Source: Dyadobacter sp. 50-39
GTDB taxonomy: Bacteria; Bacteroidota; Bacteroidia; Cytophagales; Spirosomataceae
Reading direction: 5' to 3'
Assembly (NCBI GenBank): GCA_001898145.1
Contig: MKSR01000006.1
Span: 1-64,000 of the forward strand
DNA length: 64,000 nucleotides
The translations under genes and the position numbers were made by a program. This document shows, one piece after another, positions 19,312-28,139 of this stretch. How positions within the stretch are numbered: position 1 is the first letter of the stretch; each line of letters opens with the position of its first letter. Below the pieces are notes generated by a model. The model was not told the origin of the DNA. It saw nothing but the letters and a program-made list of their open reading frames with translations, and did not search any database.

Positions 19312-20800
19312 ACATACTTTACTGGTTACCAAAGTAATGTCAGCCCGCCAGGCTGCCGCTCTGATCCACGACGGAATGGTCGTCGGAGCAAGCGGCTTCA
19401 CCCGCTCGGGCGACAGCAAGGCCGTACTGGCCGCATTGGCCGAAAAAGCCGAATGCGATCATACCCGCATTACCCTGATGACCGGAGCCTCGCTCGGCCA
19501 GGGAACCGATGGCGTGCTGGCCACCGCTGGCGCAATAGTTATGCGGCTGCCATTCCAATCTGATCCGGTCATGCGGACGGTCATCAATCAGGGCGGACTT
19601 TCCTACATCGACGAAAACCTGAGCGAAACCGCAGCACACATCCGCAACGGTTTTTTGCCGCCCATAGACATCGCGATCATCGAAGCGGCCTACATCGAAG
19701 CCGATGGCAGCATCGTACCCACTACGTCCGTGGGCAATTCAGCGATATTTGTACAACAAGCCAGACAGGTGATTGTCGAAATTAACGAGGCGGTACCGGC
19801 CAGTGTCCGCGGCATACACGACGTGTTCCTGCCGGAGGATCCGACAGGCCGGGCGATCCTACCCATTACCGAGGTGTGGCAGCGTATCGGACAGGATGTA
19901 ATCAGCTGTAATCCAGACAAGATTTCGGCCATTGTTTTTACCAATCAAAAGGACAGCCCTGCCGAAACCACAGCCGATAATGCCGTAGCCACTGCCATTG
20001 CCGGGCATTTACTGCATTTTTTTGAAAGCGAAATAGCAGCCGGCAGGCTCACACGAGCGCTCAGGCCTATCCAGGCAGGCATCGGCAAGATCGCCGATGC
20101 CGTTCTCAGCGGACTTGCACAGGGCGACTTCGAGCACCTTACCATGTACTCCGAGGTATTGCAGGACAGTACTTTCCGGCTGATCGACAGCGGCAAGATG
20201 GATTTTGCCTCAGGCAGCTCGATGACCTTGTCAGAAGGTTGCTACCGGCGTGTGTTTGCTGATTTTGAGCATTACCGGCACAAGATCCTGCTACGTCCGC
20301 AGGACATCACCAATGCGGCCGAAATAATCCAGCGGCTGGGCATTATCGCTATCAACACAGCCCTGGAATGCGATATTTATGGGAATGTCAACTCATCCCA
20401 TATCTCCGGTAGCCATATCGTCAACGGCATAGGAGGTTCGGCTGATTTTGCCCAGAACAGCTACCTGAGCATCTTCGTCACCGAGTCCATTACCAAAGGC
20501 GGTAAAATATCACGTATTGTCCCGATGGTAACTCACGTGGATCATTCAGAGCACGATGTGGACGTGATCGTTACCGAGCAAGGGCTTGCCGATTTGCGGG
20601 GGCTATCGCCAAGGCAAAAGGCCCAGGCCATTCTCAGCAGATGCGTGCATCCGGATTACCAGCCGGAACTGGATTCGTATTTCGAGCGCGCTTGCCTTCG
20701 TGGCGGACATACCCCGCATTTGCTGGAAGAAGCGTTCCAGTTCTATACCAATCTGGCCGAAACCGGCGCCATGAAAACCCGTATCCTGGAATCTGTTTAA
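19289..20800 (+). CDS. Acetyl-CoA hydrolase / succinate:acetate CoA-transferase family
   Basis: The 503-residue protein has the two-domain class I CoA-transferase fold. Landmarks are ASGFTRSGDSKAV near the start, the glutamate motif YSEVLQDSTFRLIDSGK that forms the CoA thioester, NGIGGSADFAQNSYLS and VTEQGLADLRGLSP. These match the AarC/Cat1/Ach1 group, which moves CoA between acetate and succinate or hydrolyses acetyl-CoA. In this context it could support acetate formation or succinate/acetate exchange during fermentation. It is translationally coupled to the upstream membrane protein and lies 12 bases before a USP gene. Confidence 0.9.
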   Translation: MHDLSRIKHTLLVTKVMSARQAAALIHDGMVVGASGFTRSGDSKAVLAALAEKAECDHTRITLMTGASLGQGTDGVLATAGAIVMRLPFQSDPVMRTVINQGGLSYIDENLSETAAHIRNGFLPPIDIAIIEAAYIEADGSIVPTTSVGNSAIFVQQARQVIVEINEAVPASVRGIHDVFLPEDPTGRAILPITEVWQRIGQDVISCNPDKISAIVFTNQKDSPAETTADNAVATAIAGHLLHFFESEIAAGRLTRALRPIQAGIGKIADAVLSGLAQGDFEHLTMYSEVLQDSTFRLIDSGKMDFASGSSMTLSEGCYRRVFADFEHYRHKILLRPQDITNAAEIIQRLGIIAINTALECDIYGNVNSSHISGSHIVNGIGGSADFAQNSYLSIFVTESITKGGKISRIVPMVTHVDHSEHDVDVIVTEQGLADLRGLSPRQKAQAILSRCVHPDYQPELDSYFERACLRGGHTPHLLEEAFQFYTNLAETGAMKTRILESV

Positions 20801-20812
20801 ACCGCCTACATT

Positions 20813-21652
20813 ATGAAAAACATCCGCCTGGTGATCGATGCCGGTCACCTTAATACCGATCACATCCAGTTCGCATGCTACATTGCGTCGCTGACACAGT
20901 CGCGACTCACAGCGATTTTCATGCAAAACGAACCCTACCGGCAGATTCCCGAAATGAAACTGGCATTCGGGGCACCATTTACCGAAACAATTACCCTCAA
21001 AGACCTTCCCCACTTTAAGGAAAGCCAGCAGCTGTTGCAAGAAAACCAGGCAACGTTCCGCGCCATCTGCGAACGGCAAGGCGTACATGCCAGTGTGCAT
21101 GAGAACCCGTGCGAGCCCCTTGAACAGATTTTGGCAGAAAGCCGCTTTGCAGACCTGATGATCGTTGGTAGCGACCTGTCCTTCGAGGGTTCGGACGAGA
21201 AAAAGCCCAGCCCATTCCTGCAAGATGTGCTTTGTGCCATAGAATGCCCTGTGATCATCGCCCCGGCTACTTTTGAGGGCGTCGAACAGGTCGTTTTCGC
21301 CTATGATGGCAATGCTGCCGCTGCACATGCGATCAAGCAGTTTTCTTACCTGCTACCCGAGCTCGAAGACACTCGGCTGACGATCGTTCAGGTTGTAGGT
21401 GAAGATGAGCCGGAACAGGCCAACTGCGGCAAACTAGCCCGGCTGATCAGCTCGCACTATTCCAATGCGCATTTCGAGAAACTTCATGGGCGGCCAGGCG
21501 CTGAGCTGTATGCATATTTGATGAACAAGAAAAAAACGCTGGTTGTGATGGGCTCTTATGGCCGCGGCGCGTTTTCGAACCTGCTCACGCCAAGCACTGC
21601 CGATGCGCTGATCCGCAGATTGAACCTGCCGCTATTCATCGCGCATCCATAA
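20813..21652 (+). CDS. Universal stress protein, tandem domains, degenerate nucleotide motifs
   Basis: The 279-residue protein has two UspA-like domains (about 1-145 and 155-278). The first domain has lost the G-x2-G-x9-G-S pattern, reading GSDLSFEGSDEKK. The second is partly retained as GSYGRGAFSNLLTPS. It may not bind ATP like its relatives, and could act as a protein-binding regulator. It is the third gene of the operon starting at 18781, and a strong bidirectional terminator follows at 21671-21701. Confidence 0.88.
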   Translation: MKNIRLVIDAGHLNTDHIQFACYIASLTQSRLTAIFMQNEPYRQIPEMKLAFGAPFTETITLKDLPHFKESQQLLQENQATFRAICERQGVHASVHENPCEPLEQILAESRFADLMIVGSDLSFEGSDEKKPSPFLQDVLCAIECPVIIAPATFEGVEQVVFAYDGNAAAAHAIKQFSYLLPELEDTRLTIVQVVGEDEPEQANCGKLARLISSHYSNAHFEKLHGRPGAELYAYLMNKKKTLVVMGSYGRGAFSNLLTPSTADALIRRLNLPLFIAHP

Positions 21653-21670
21653 ATCATTAAAAACGTGTAA

Positions 21671-21701
21671 GAAAAAAGGCTGCATTGCACTGCCTTTTTT
21701 C
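21671..21701. terminator. Bidirectional intrinsic terminator
   Basis: GAAAAAAGGC (21671-21680) and GCCTTTTTTC (21692-21701) form a perfect 10-bp stem with an 11-base loop, giving a T run on either strand. It separates the converging operons ending at 21652 (plus) and 21718 (minus). Confidence 0.85.
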
Positions 21702-21717
21702 TTTATACTGCACTTCC

Positions 21718-21960
21718 TCACGCTATTTCAAACCAACCTTCACTGCAAAAACGCTGCCGCCCGACAGACCACGTAAGCTGGGCAAGCCAAAAGCCTTTTG
21801 CAAACCGGCGGGTTGAGATGCTCACACGCGGTCCATTGGAGGGAATAATCGGCACGGTAAGACCATCGTCTGACGACTGCCGGGTAAAGGTCACTTCTGC
21901 TTTTGCAAAATACAGTGGCAGTACAAAAGTGACTTTTTCTTGTTCTGCTTGATAGGTCAT
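21718..21960 (-). CDS. Small hypothetical protein at the end of the USP-BON operon
   Basis: An ATG at 21960 gives 80 residues, 12 bases after the USP stop. The protein has alternating strands and ends FAKGFWLAQLTWSVGRQRF, loosely like the C-terminal beta domain of FixH-type proteins, though it lacks their membrane helix. An upstream extension of the frame would overlap the USP gene and looks like a shadow. Evidence that it is a gene is its position, directly before a terminator, and its protein-like composition. Function unknown. Confidence 0.45.
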   Translation of the reverse strand: MTYQAEQEKVTFVLPLYFAKAEVTFTRQSSDDGLTVPIIPSNGPRVSISTRRFAKGFWLAQLTWSVGRQRFCSEGWFEIA

Positions 21961-21971
21961 GGTCGTTAGGT

Positions 21972-22787
21972 TTAATGTGAAATTAACACCTGCCGCAGCG
22001 GGCATGTAAGGACAGGTATTCTGGCATGGTTGACAACGTCCGCTGTGATACTGGGACGAAACATATGGGCAGGGTCTGGATTGCCCAGTGTTCCCATCGC
22101 TATCATATCCGCGCCGATCTGCGCGGCGAATTTGAGTATCGCCTCGGTGATGTCCTCTGCGATTACAACCGATGTTACGCAATGCGAAAGTGCTAGTTTC
22201 TGAGCATATTCTTCGAGCTGCTGAGCAGATGCTCGTCCGATGCCAGGCGCATCAGTGTCAATGTACAGAAGATGAAACCGGCTATCGAGCATTTGAGAAT
22301 ATCTTGAAAGGCAGACGCGCAGTTCCGCTGGATCAGAATGAATATCGACCGGGACTAAAATTTCTGCCGTCCTTGCAAAGTGCGGGCGCTGCTGAATGCT
22401 CAAAACCGGAACCGGAGCTACGCGCACGATCCTTTCGGCGTGTGATCCCATAAAGACGCCGTCCCATCCCCTGGCTCCCCGGGTCCCAACCACAATCAGG
22501 TCAATATGGTGTGTGTCAACCACATCAAGCACAGAATCGACAAAACGCCCCGTCACATGTAATGGGTGGATTTTGATGGCCGGCGGAAAAGCTGAGATCC
22601 ATTGACTAAGCTCGCTACCGGCATTTACCGGCTGCGCCCTGGCTCCAATGTCCTCCTCTACTGTGAGCACAAAAATCTTGACAGGCATTTGCCATTCGAA
22701 TTCTGCGGTAGCTTGCAGTGCCAGCCGGCCAGCTTGCGAGCAATCGAAAGGAACAAGGATACGCAATATATCAGCGGAGTCATCCAT
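21972..22787 (-). CDS. Universal stress protein, tandem domains
   Basis: The 271-residue protein has two UspA domains. The first keeps the nucleotide motif as GTRGARGWDGVFMGS. The second is degenerate, reading GTLGNPDPAHMFRPS. It begins DDSADILRILVPFDCSQAG, so the first strand starts about ten residues in. It lies four bases after the BON gene and belongs to the operon USP-BON-USP-small protein that reads from 23902 to 21718. Confidence 0.9.
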   Translation of the reverse strand: MDDSADILRILVPFDCSQAGRLALQATAEFEWQMPVKIFVLTVEEDIGARAQPVNAGSELSQWISAFPPAIKIHPLHVTGRFVDSVLDVVDTHHIDLIVVGTRGARGWDGVFMGSHAERIVRVAPVPVLSIQQRPHFARTAEILVPVDIHSDPAELRVCLSRYSQMLDSRFHLLYIDTDAPGIGRASAQQLEEYAQKLALSHCVTSVVIAEDITEAILKFAAQIGADMIAMGTLGNPDPAHMFRPSITADVVNHARIPVLTCPLRQVLISH

Positions 22788-22790
22788 AGC

Positions 22791-23054
22791 TCAAATACTT
22801 GTTTGCCGCGGGTAGGTCAGGTTATTGGTGATCCGGCAAACGCCGGCTACATTTTCTATGCGGGTTTGAACCAGCTGCCTGTCCGCTTCGAAGTCGACAT
22901 GACCCTCCAACAGCACCCAGCCGTCGTGAACACTCATATGGATGTCTTGCTCAGGGATGCGCACATCGCGGTGAAGAATGCTGCTGATCTGCTCAGTAAT
23001 AGCCAGGTCGGGAATACAGGTTGTCATAATAAGTCGGGTTTTTAACTGATCCAT
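22791..23054 (-). CDS. BON domain protein
   Basis: The 87-residue protein is essentially one BON domain, with the patterns ITEQISSIL, IHMSVHDGWVLLEGHVDFEADRQLV and VAGVCRITNNL. BON domains bind phospholipid or other hydrophobic ligands and are often in periplasmic or stress proteins. There is no signal peptide, so this one is probably cytosolic. A second possible start is ATG at 23027. It sits between two tandem USP genes with gaps of two and three bases, a pairing common in Bacteroidota and Proteobacteria stress islands. Confidence 0.88.
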   Translation of the reverse strand: MDQLKTRLIMTTCIPDLAITEQISSILHRDVRIPEQDIHMSVHDGWVLLEGHVDFEADRQLVQTRIENVAGVCRITNNLTYPRQTSI

Positions 23055-23056
23055 AT

Positions 23057-23902
23057 TTATTGCATGACATATGTCCAGACAGGCTCCGACAGATGGTTGA
23101 CCACATCTTCGGCAACGCTGCCTTCGGTAAAATGGACGAGCCCTTTATGCCCGTGCGTGCCCATTGCGATGATCGAATTGGGAACACGCCGCGCGTATTT
23201 GAGGATGCCTTCCTGGATATTGAGTCCCCTGCTCACATGAACAGTATAGTCTTTTAACCCGTAAAACAGGGCGTAGCCTTCCAGTTTATGCTCCGCTTCC
23301 TCATCCGATTCCAGGCTAAACGGAAACCCGTTGACAAATAGCAAATGGAGTACTGCACCAAACAATATCTGCAATCCCATAATTTGCTGCACTAAAGGTT
23401 TTTGATCAAGCTCCATCGTGGTCGGGAAGATAATGTTCTTTATCTGATCCAAATGACAGGAGCCATGGATGGCCATGACCGGCACCGGGGATTCCCGGAC
23501 GATTTTCTCGGTATGCGAACCAATAAACAGCTCTTTCAGTCCCGACGCGCCATCTGTTCCCATGATCACCAGGTCAATCTTTTCCCGGGCAATCACATCC
23601 AGCGTCACATCATTTACATAACCGGTTTCCAGAAGCAATTCGGCCCGGTCACCGACGCCAGCCGTTTTCCCTTTCATTTTCTCAAACTCTTTCTCGCTGT
23701 ACGCGATCCAGTCGTCTATCATCGGGATTGGGTCGATGGCAGCGAAAGGCTGCCCAGGCATCCCATTTCCAAAAATCGTCGGAACTTGCATTACTTTCAG
23801 TACCATCACATGACCACCGCAGGCGGTCGCCATCTCGACAGCGAACTGAAAGGCATGCTTCGCCGCTGCCGAAAAATCACAGGGGACAAGTATTCTTTTC
23901 AT
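23057..23902 (-). CDS. Universal stress protein, tandem UspA domains
   Basis: The 281-residue protein starts MKRILVPCDFSAAAKHAF and has intact nucleotide motifs in both halves: GTDGASGLKELFIGS and GTHGHKGLVHFTEGS. It closely resembles the protein at 17350-18195, including the C-terminal NHLSEPVWTYV against NHTNEAVWTWK, so the two arose by duplication. It is the first gene of the USP-BON-USP operon. A candidate activator box and -7 element lie 75-120 bases upstream. Confidence 0.93.
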   Translation of the reverse strand: MKRILVPCDFSAAAKHAFQFAVEMATACGGHVMVLKVMQVPTIFGNGMPGQPFAAIDPIPMIDDWIAYSEKEFEKMKGKTAGVGDRAELLLETGYVNDVTLDVIAREKIDLVIMGTDGASGLKELFIGSHTEKIVRESPVPVMAIHGSCHLDQIKNIIFPTTMELDQKPLVQQIMGLQILFGAVLHLLFVNGFPFSLESDEEAEHKLEGYALFYGLKDYTVHVSRGLNIQEGILKYARRVPNSIIAMGTHGHKGLVHFTEGSVAEDVVNHLSEPVWTYVMQ

Positions 23903-23978
23903 AGGACTGGTGTTTTAGATAAATACATGCGCAACCCTTGTGGTTATACGCCGGGTCTAAATTAAATTCTCACGCTGG

Positions 23979-24022
23979 CAAACAGGATGACAACTGCCAC
24001 CGCAAAATATGACTTCGCTCAG
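23979..24022 (-). promoter_or_regulatory. Candidate activator box and -7 element for the USP-BON operon
   Basis: The dyad ATGACTTCGCTCAG (24009-24022) has one perfect and one weaker half. On the minus strand CCTGTTTG ends at 23979, exactly 36.5 bases from the dyad centre. Activation of the operon starting at 23902 is inferred. Confidence 0.5.
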
Positions 24023-24060
24023 AGCTGATTGACATTCTGAACCTGCCAACGTAATGCAGT

Positions 24061-24633
24061 TTAATCTAATCTGATCTGGCGGGCGAGCCTGGCGACAACT
24101 ATTTCTCTTTGCGCTGCGGTCAGGTACTTAACCCGCCCGATTCTTGACACCTTTACAGGCTTGACTCCACAAAATTCAAGCGTAGCTTTCCTGATCGCCC
24201 TGATATCGCTACTGCGGTACTGCCACCAGAGCCAGATAGCCGGGGCGTCAGAAGTTGCAATGATGTGCGCCGACCTTTTCGTGAGATAGCCATCCCAAAA
24301 AGGTCCCTTTTCATGGTATTTAAATGCAAACCCAGGTAATAAGACACGGTCCAAAAAGCCTTTGAACAACGCAGGAACCGAGCCCCACCACACAGGATAG
24401 ATAATCACCCATTTATCGCACCACAATATGTTCTGCTGGGCCGTAAGCAGATCTTCTTCCAACTCTTGAACTTGGCCGTAGCCATGCCATAAGATTGGGT
24501 CGAAGCGCATCTGCCCAATGTTTTGTCGGCGGACCTGGTAGCCTGCCGACAGCAAGGCTACTTCACAAGCGTCGGCAATATGACCGTTAAAACTCTTAGT
24601 ATCGGGATGGGCCAGTAGTAGGTAAACTTTCAT
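24061..24633 (-). CDS. NAD(P)H:quinone oxidoreductase family (flavodoxin-like)
   Basis: The 190-residue protein has the NQO1/KefF/MdaB fold: LLLAHPDTKSFNG for the FMN phosphate, the NILWCDKWVIIYPVWWGSVPALFKGFLDRVL core, GFAFKYHEKGPF and an SDAPAIWLWWQYRSSD segment. It reduces quinones or other electrophiles by two electrons using NAD(P)H and FMN in the cytosol. An 11-base palindrome, GTGAATTTCAC, lies at 24650-24660 just upstream and may be its operator. A decayed copy lies at 15012-15603. Confidence 0.88.
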   Translation of the reverse strand: MKVYLLLAHPDTKSFNGHIADACEVALLSAGYQVRRQNIGQMRFDPILWHGYGQVQELEEDLLTAQQNILWCDKWVIIYPVWWGSVPALFKGFLDRVLLPGFAFKYHEKGPFWDGYLTKRSAHIIATSDAPAIWLWWQYRSSDIRAIRKATLEFCGVKPVKVSRIGRVKYLTAAQREIVVARLARQIRLD

Positions 24634-24822
24634 TTAGGACTTAAAAATCGTGAATTTCACTGATAGTAATTTTCAGGTTTTACGCCTGCCGACAGATGCC
24701 GGTTTCCAATCGCGCCCCACCGCTGAATTTTACCCTAAAAGACGTCCACTTCCTGGCCGTCATGTTTGCCTTTTCATTTTGTACTTACTGAAAATGCGCA
24801 CTTTAAATAAATCGGCACCGGG

Positions 24823-25185
24823 ATAGTATCACCAGCTTTGACCGGATTAAATCTGCCGGTACCACCTGCTGCGCATCAACGATCTGCTCGATACCGTCAC
24901 GTAATACGATGCACTTTCTGATAGATCAGTTTTTGCAGTTTTCAACCGCCTTGCCTACCTTAAACTCTTGCCAGAAGCTCAAAAGTGCGCTTGCCAGGAT
25001 GATGCAGCCGATAATGAGCGTATCGGAAACTTCACCTAAAAAGGCGGACAAAAATGACTGCTTCCAGCAGCAGCACGAGCGGGCATTTAAACTGATTGAC
25101 TAGATTGGCACGGGCGCGTTGTAGTCTTTGCGCTGGCAGGGCAACTCCCCAAACCGTATTTGTGAAATTGAATCGGCAGCCGACA
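24823..25185 (-). pseudogene. Remnant of a Mg2+-type P-type ATPase (MgtA-like) gene
   Basis: Across frames the minus strand reads AQRLQRARANLVNQFKCPLVLLL, then FLGEVSDTLIIGCIILASALLSFWQEFKVGKAVE, then KCIVLRDGIEQIVDAQQVVPADLI. These match the first membrane pair and the start of the actuator domain of MgtA-type ATPases. Single-base indels in T and A runs and a stop break the frame, and the rest of the gene, about 750 codons, is missing. It lies between the quinone oxidoreductase and the alcohol dehydrogenase genes. Confidence 0.72.
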
Positions 25186-25189
25186 TACG

Positions 25190-26215
25190 CTACATGGTCA
25201 TCACAACCCGCCCTTCGATACGGCCCGCCTTCATATCGTCAAATATGCTATTGATCTCTTCCAGCCGTGCGGTGTGAACGGTCGCTTTTACTTTACCATC
25301 GAGCGCAAAGCCGACGGCCTCCTGCATATCCTTGCGTGTGCCGACAATCGACCCGCGTATAGTATGCCGGTTGAGAACGGTTTGAAAAATAGGCAGATCA
25401 AAACTGCCCGGCGGTAGGCCGGTCAGCGCCATGGTGCCCTTTTTACGCAGCGCCGAAATTCCCTGCTGAAAAGCCACCGGTGAAACCGCTGTGATCAGCA
25501 CGCCGTGCATACCGCCGGTCCGGGTTTTCAAGAAAGCTCCGGGATCTTCCTGCATGGCATTTACTGTGAGATCTGCTCCTAGCCGCTGGGCCAGTTCGAG
25601 CTTTTCGTCACTTACATCCATGGCTGCCACGTGCATTCCCATGGCTTTCGCATATTGCACTGCCAGGTGTCCCAAACCACCGATCCCGGAAATGGCTACC
25701 CACTCCCCTGCTTTCGTCTCGGTCTCTTTGAGTCCTTTATACACGGTTACGCCTGCACACAAGATCGGCGCCATACCAATCATATCCGTACCAGACGGCA
25801 GGTGCGCCACATAGCGCGCGTCAGCGAGTACATACTCTGCATAGCTGCCATCGACGCTGTAACCGCCGTTCTGCTGAGCGTCGCAAAGCGTCTCCCATCC
25901 GGTAATGCAATATTCGCAGCAGCCGCAGGCGCTGTACAGCCAGGGCACGCCTACAATGTCGCCTTCTTTGACCCCGGTGACCTGTGGCCCTATTGCAGCA
26001 ATATAGCCGATGCCCTCGTGACCAGGTATGAGCGGCAACTGCGGCTTAACAGGCCAGTCGCCATCGGTGGCGTGCAGGTCGGTATGACACACGCCGCTGG
26101 CAACGATCTTAACCAGGACCTGGTGATTACTAGGGCGCCGCACAGCAACTTCTTCTATTTGTAGCGGTTTGCCGAACTGACGGACGACCGCCGCTTTCAT
26201 GGTTTGAGGCAACAT
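25190..26215 (-). CDS. adhP: Zinc-dependent alcohol dehydrogenase (AdhP type)
   Basis: I chose the ATG at 26215 (341 residues); the frame is open 50 codons further upstream, but that part would cover the promoter boxes and does not resemble the family. The protein has the catalytic zinc ligands in GVCHTDLH and GHEGIGYI, the four-cysteine structural zinc loop in CGCCEYCITGWETLC, and the NAD site GIGGLGH. Length and pattern match propanol-preferring AdhP enzymes. It interconverts ethanol and acetaldehyde with NAD(H) and here probably reoxidises NADH. It is divergent from a USP gene, with two candidate activator boxes between them. Confidence 0.92.
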   Translation of the reverse strand: MLPQTMKAAVVRQFGKPLQIEEVAVRRPSNHQVLVKIVASGVCHTDLHATDGDWPVKPQLPLIPGHEGIGYIAAIGPQVTGVKEGDIVGVPWLYSACGCCEYCITGWETLCDAQQNGGYSVDGSYAEYVLADARYVAHLPSGTDMIGMAPILCAGVTVYKGLKETETKAGEWVAISGIGGLGHLAVQYAKAMGMHVAAMDVSDEKLELAQRLGADLTVNAMQEDPGAFLKTRTGGMHGVLITAVSPVAFQQGISALRKKGTMALTGLPPGSFDLPIFQTVLNRHTIRGSIVGTRKDMQEAVGFALDGKVKATVHTARLEEINSIFDDMKAGRIEGRVVMTM

Positions 26216-26245
26216 AATGGTTTGCTTTTCAGGTGGACTGTGCCG

Positions 26246-26289
26246 TAAAGTTGGCCATTTGGTGCGCGCATGATCATGACTGCCGTCAA
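26246..26289 (-). promoter_or_regulatory. Candidate activator box and -7 element for the alcohol dehydrogenase
   Basis: The dyad ATGACTGCCGTCAA (26276-26289) has nine of ten consensus bases. On the minus strand the -7-like CAACTTTA ends at 26246, 36.5 bases from the dyad centre, leaving a leader of about 25 bases before the ATG at 26215. Confidence 0.6.
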
Positions 26290-26358
26290 CTTTAAACATG
26301 ACTGTGATACGGCGCGTCAAGTATCGCCTGTAGTTGAAAGCATTTGTCATAATCCCGC

Positions 26359-26402
26359 ATGACATGCGTCATACATCCACCCAGCGGACAGGCTGAAATT
26401 TG
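26359..26402 (+). promoter_or_regulatory. Candidate activator box and -7 element for the USP gene at 26447
   Basis: The dyad ATGACATGCGTCAT (26359-26372) has two perfect five-base half-sites. GAAATTTG (26395-26402) matches the Bacteroidota -7 consensus at five of six defined bases and ends 36.5 bases from the dyad centre. Confidence 0.65.
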
Positions 26403-26446
26403 GGTGCAAAATCGTACCATCTTGCGTCCATTCAAGTCATCTGAAC

Positions 26447-27280
26447 ATGAGAAAAATCCTTGTACCCACCGATTTCTCTGAGAATGCCGAAAAGGCCCTC
26501 TCTTTCGCCATCCGCATTGCTGATAAAACGAAGGCGCAGCTATTGATGCTTTTTGTATATCATCCGTATATCAACGACGTCGCGTTACCGGAGTACATCG
26601 GTTCACTGGAAATATATAAAGAGCTCGAAGCGTCGTACCGCGAAAAGCTCGATGAAGCCGTGGCGCTGGCGCGTCATCGGGGAATAAATGCCGAAGGGAT
26701 TTGGGCTACCGGCGGGACCCAACCTGCGATTCTTCATACTGCACGCCAGAACGAGGTGGACCTGATCGTGATGGGAAGAACCGGACAAGGCGGCTTTCTG
26801 GATAAATTACTTGGAAGCAACAGTGCTTCCATCGCAACCGAGGCAGACTGCGCAGTGCTGGTCATTCCGCCAATGGCAGCGGACGCGGACTTTAACAATA
26901 TCGTCTACGCTACCCAGCTGGAGTTTGACAAAAAACCGACGCTCGAGCAAGCCATCGGGCTGGCCCGGCAACTTAAGGCGCGCATAACATTTTTGAAAAT
27001 CAATTCAGATGAGCAGCTTGACATCCAGTCAGATGCCCAGTATATCATGGAAATGAAGGAATCCTTTGGCATCGCATCCGAGGATATCACGATCCGCAAT
27101 GCACAAAGTGTTCTAAGGGGCCTTCAGGCGCATTGCCATCAGACACGTGCCGATATGCTGATTTTGTGCAGACGCGACAAGGATTTGTTGCAAACGATTT
27201 TGAACGGCCCCGGCCTTACCAGCAAACTTGCGCTCGCAACGGATACGCCACTTCTCGTATATCATCTGAAAGATGCATAA
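26447..27280 (+). CDS. Universal stress protein, tandem domains
   Basis: The 277-residue protein starts MRKILVPTDFSENAEKAL. The first domain keeps the nucleotide motif as GRTGQGGFLDKLLGS, while the second is degenerate, reading CRRDKDLLQTILNG. It is the fifth tandem USP of the island and the least like the others. It is divergent from the alcohol dehydrogenase, with a perfect activator box 75-88 bases upstream. Its last codons overlap the start of the broken CPBP gene by eight bases. Confidence 0.92.
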   Translation: MRKILVPTDFSENAEKALSFAIRIADKTKAQLLMLFVYHPYINDVALPEYIGSLEIYKELEASYREKLDEAVALARHRGINAEGIWATGGTQPAILHTARQNEVDLIVMGRTGQGGFLDKLLGSNSASIATEADCAVLVIPPMAADADFNNIVYATQLEFDKKPTLEQAIGLARQLKARITFLKINSDEQLDIQSDAQYIMEMKESFGIASEDITIRNAQSVLRGLQAHCHQTRADMLILCRRDKDLLQTILNGPGLTSKLALATDTPLLVYHLKDA

Positions 27281-28087
27281 AGGCCAACCAACGAATTTAG
27301 ATGAGTCGGCTCGAAACGAATCCAAAGCGGTGATCGTCTTTATAATAACGACATTCGTGGTTTCCTGGATCCTTTGGATGCCGCTGGCAATCGATGCAAT
27401 TTTCAAGACTCACACACCTCGTTTGCCCGGTCAGTTTTTTCTGGCCTCCTTCGGGCCGCTTGCAGGAGGTATCGCGGCCAGTTACTATCGGGGGGGACAG
27501 AGCGGATTGACAGCCTGGCTGCGTGCCATCTTTCGCTTTCGGCTGAGTCCAAAAATCTACTACCTGATCAGCGCAATGCTAACCGCATATTTTCTGATAA
27601 GCTTATTAACTATTTGGATCTGCACGGGTACGCTCAATTCCTTAAGGTTTTTAGGGGATACAGAAAAACTGCCCGGAGTGCCCCATGTATTGGTTTTAGG
27701 CGTGTGGATGCTCGTTTTGGCATGGGGGAAGAATCCGGTTGGCGCGGCTGGCTTTACGCCGTTCTTATTAAAAAGCATTCACACGTCCAGGCCGCCTCTT
27801 GGGTAGCAGCTCTATGGATGCTCTGGCATTTGCCAGCGTTTGCATTTAACGAAAGCTACCAGAAAATGGGTTGGGGAGTCATCGGCTGGGTAATCAGCCT
27901 CTTCTATGGGTCTGTCCTACTCGGTTGGCTATTTCTCAAATCGGGCAGCGTCATTCCGTTAATCATCTGGCACGGGGTATTCGATCTGATCACCGCCAGT
28001 GACCACTTGCCCGATCTGGTGCCGGCCGTAATCAGCGGTGTTGTAATCATGCAAGGTATTTACCTGATCGGAAAACCCAGCTGGTAA
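27273..28087 (+). pseudogene. CPBP family intramembrane protease, frameshifted
   Basis: The first part, read from 27273, gives membrane segments (KAVIVFIITTFVVSWILWMP and FLASFGPLAGGIAASYY). The second part, in the next frame, gives EESGWRGWLY with the CPBP Glu-Glu-x3-Arg motif, then WMLWHLPAF and IIWHGVFDL with the other conserved His residues. The frames join at the T run 27715-27718, where one more T would restore a protein of about 271 residues. It is either a recent pseudogene or a base-call error. It is coupled to the upstream USP by an eight-base overlap. Family members are membrane proteases, some modifying prenylated proteins or giving bacteriocin immunity. Confidence 0.8.
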
Positions 28088-28118
28088 CTAAGCGAATCTC
28101 CGTCTTCCATTCGAATGT

Positions 28119-28139
28119 TTCGCCGTATTCTACGGCGAA
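28119..28139. terminator. Perfect hairpin downstream of the CPBP gene
   Basis: TTCGCCGTA (28119-28127) and TACGGCGAA (28131-28139) form a perfect nine-base-pair stem with a three-base loop, 32 bases after the CPBP stop. There is no T run, so termination is only probable. Confidence 0.4.

Noticed and set aside
24750-24763. A GTCAT half-site upstream of the quinone oxidoreductase gene, considered as a seventh activator box
   Set aside because: Only one half matches and no -7-like box lies at the 36.5-base position on either strand.
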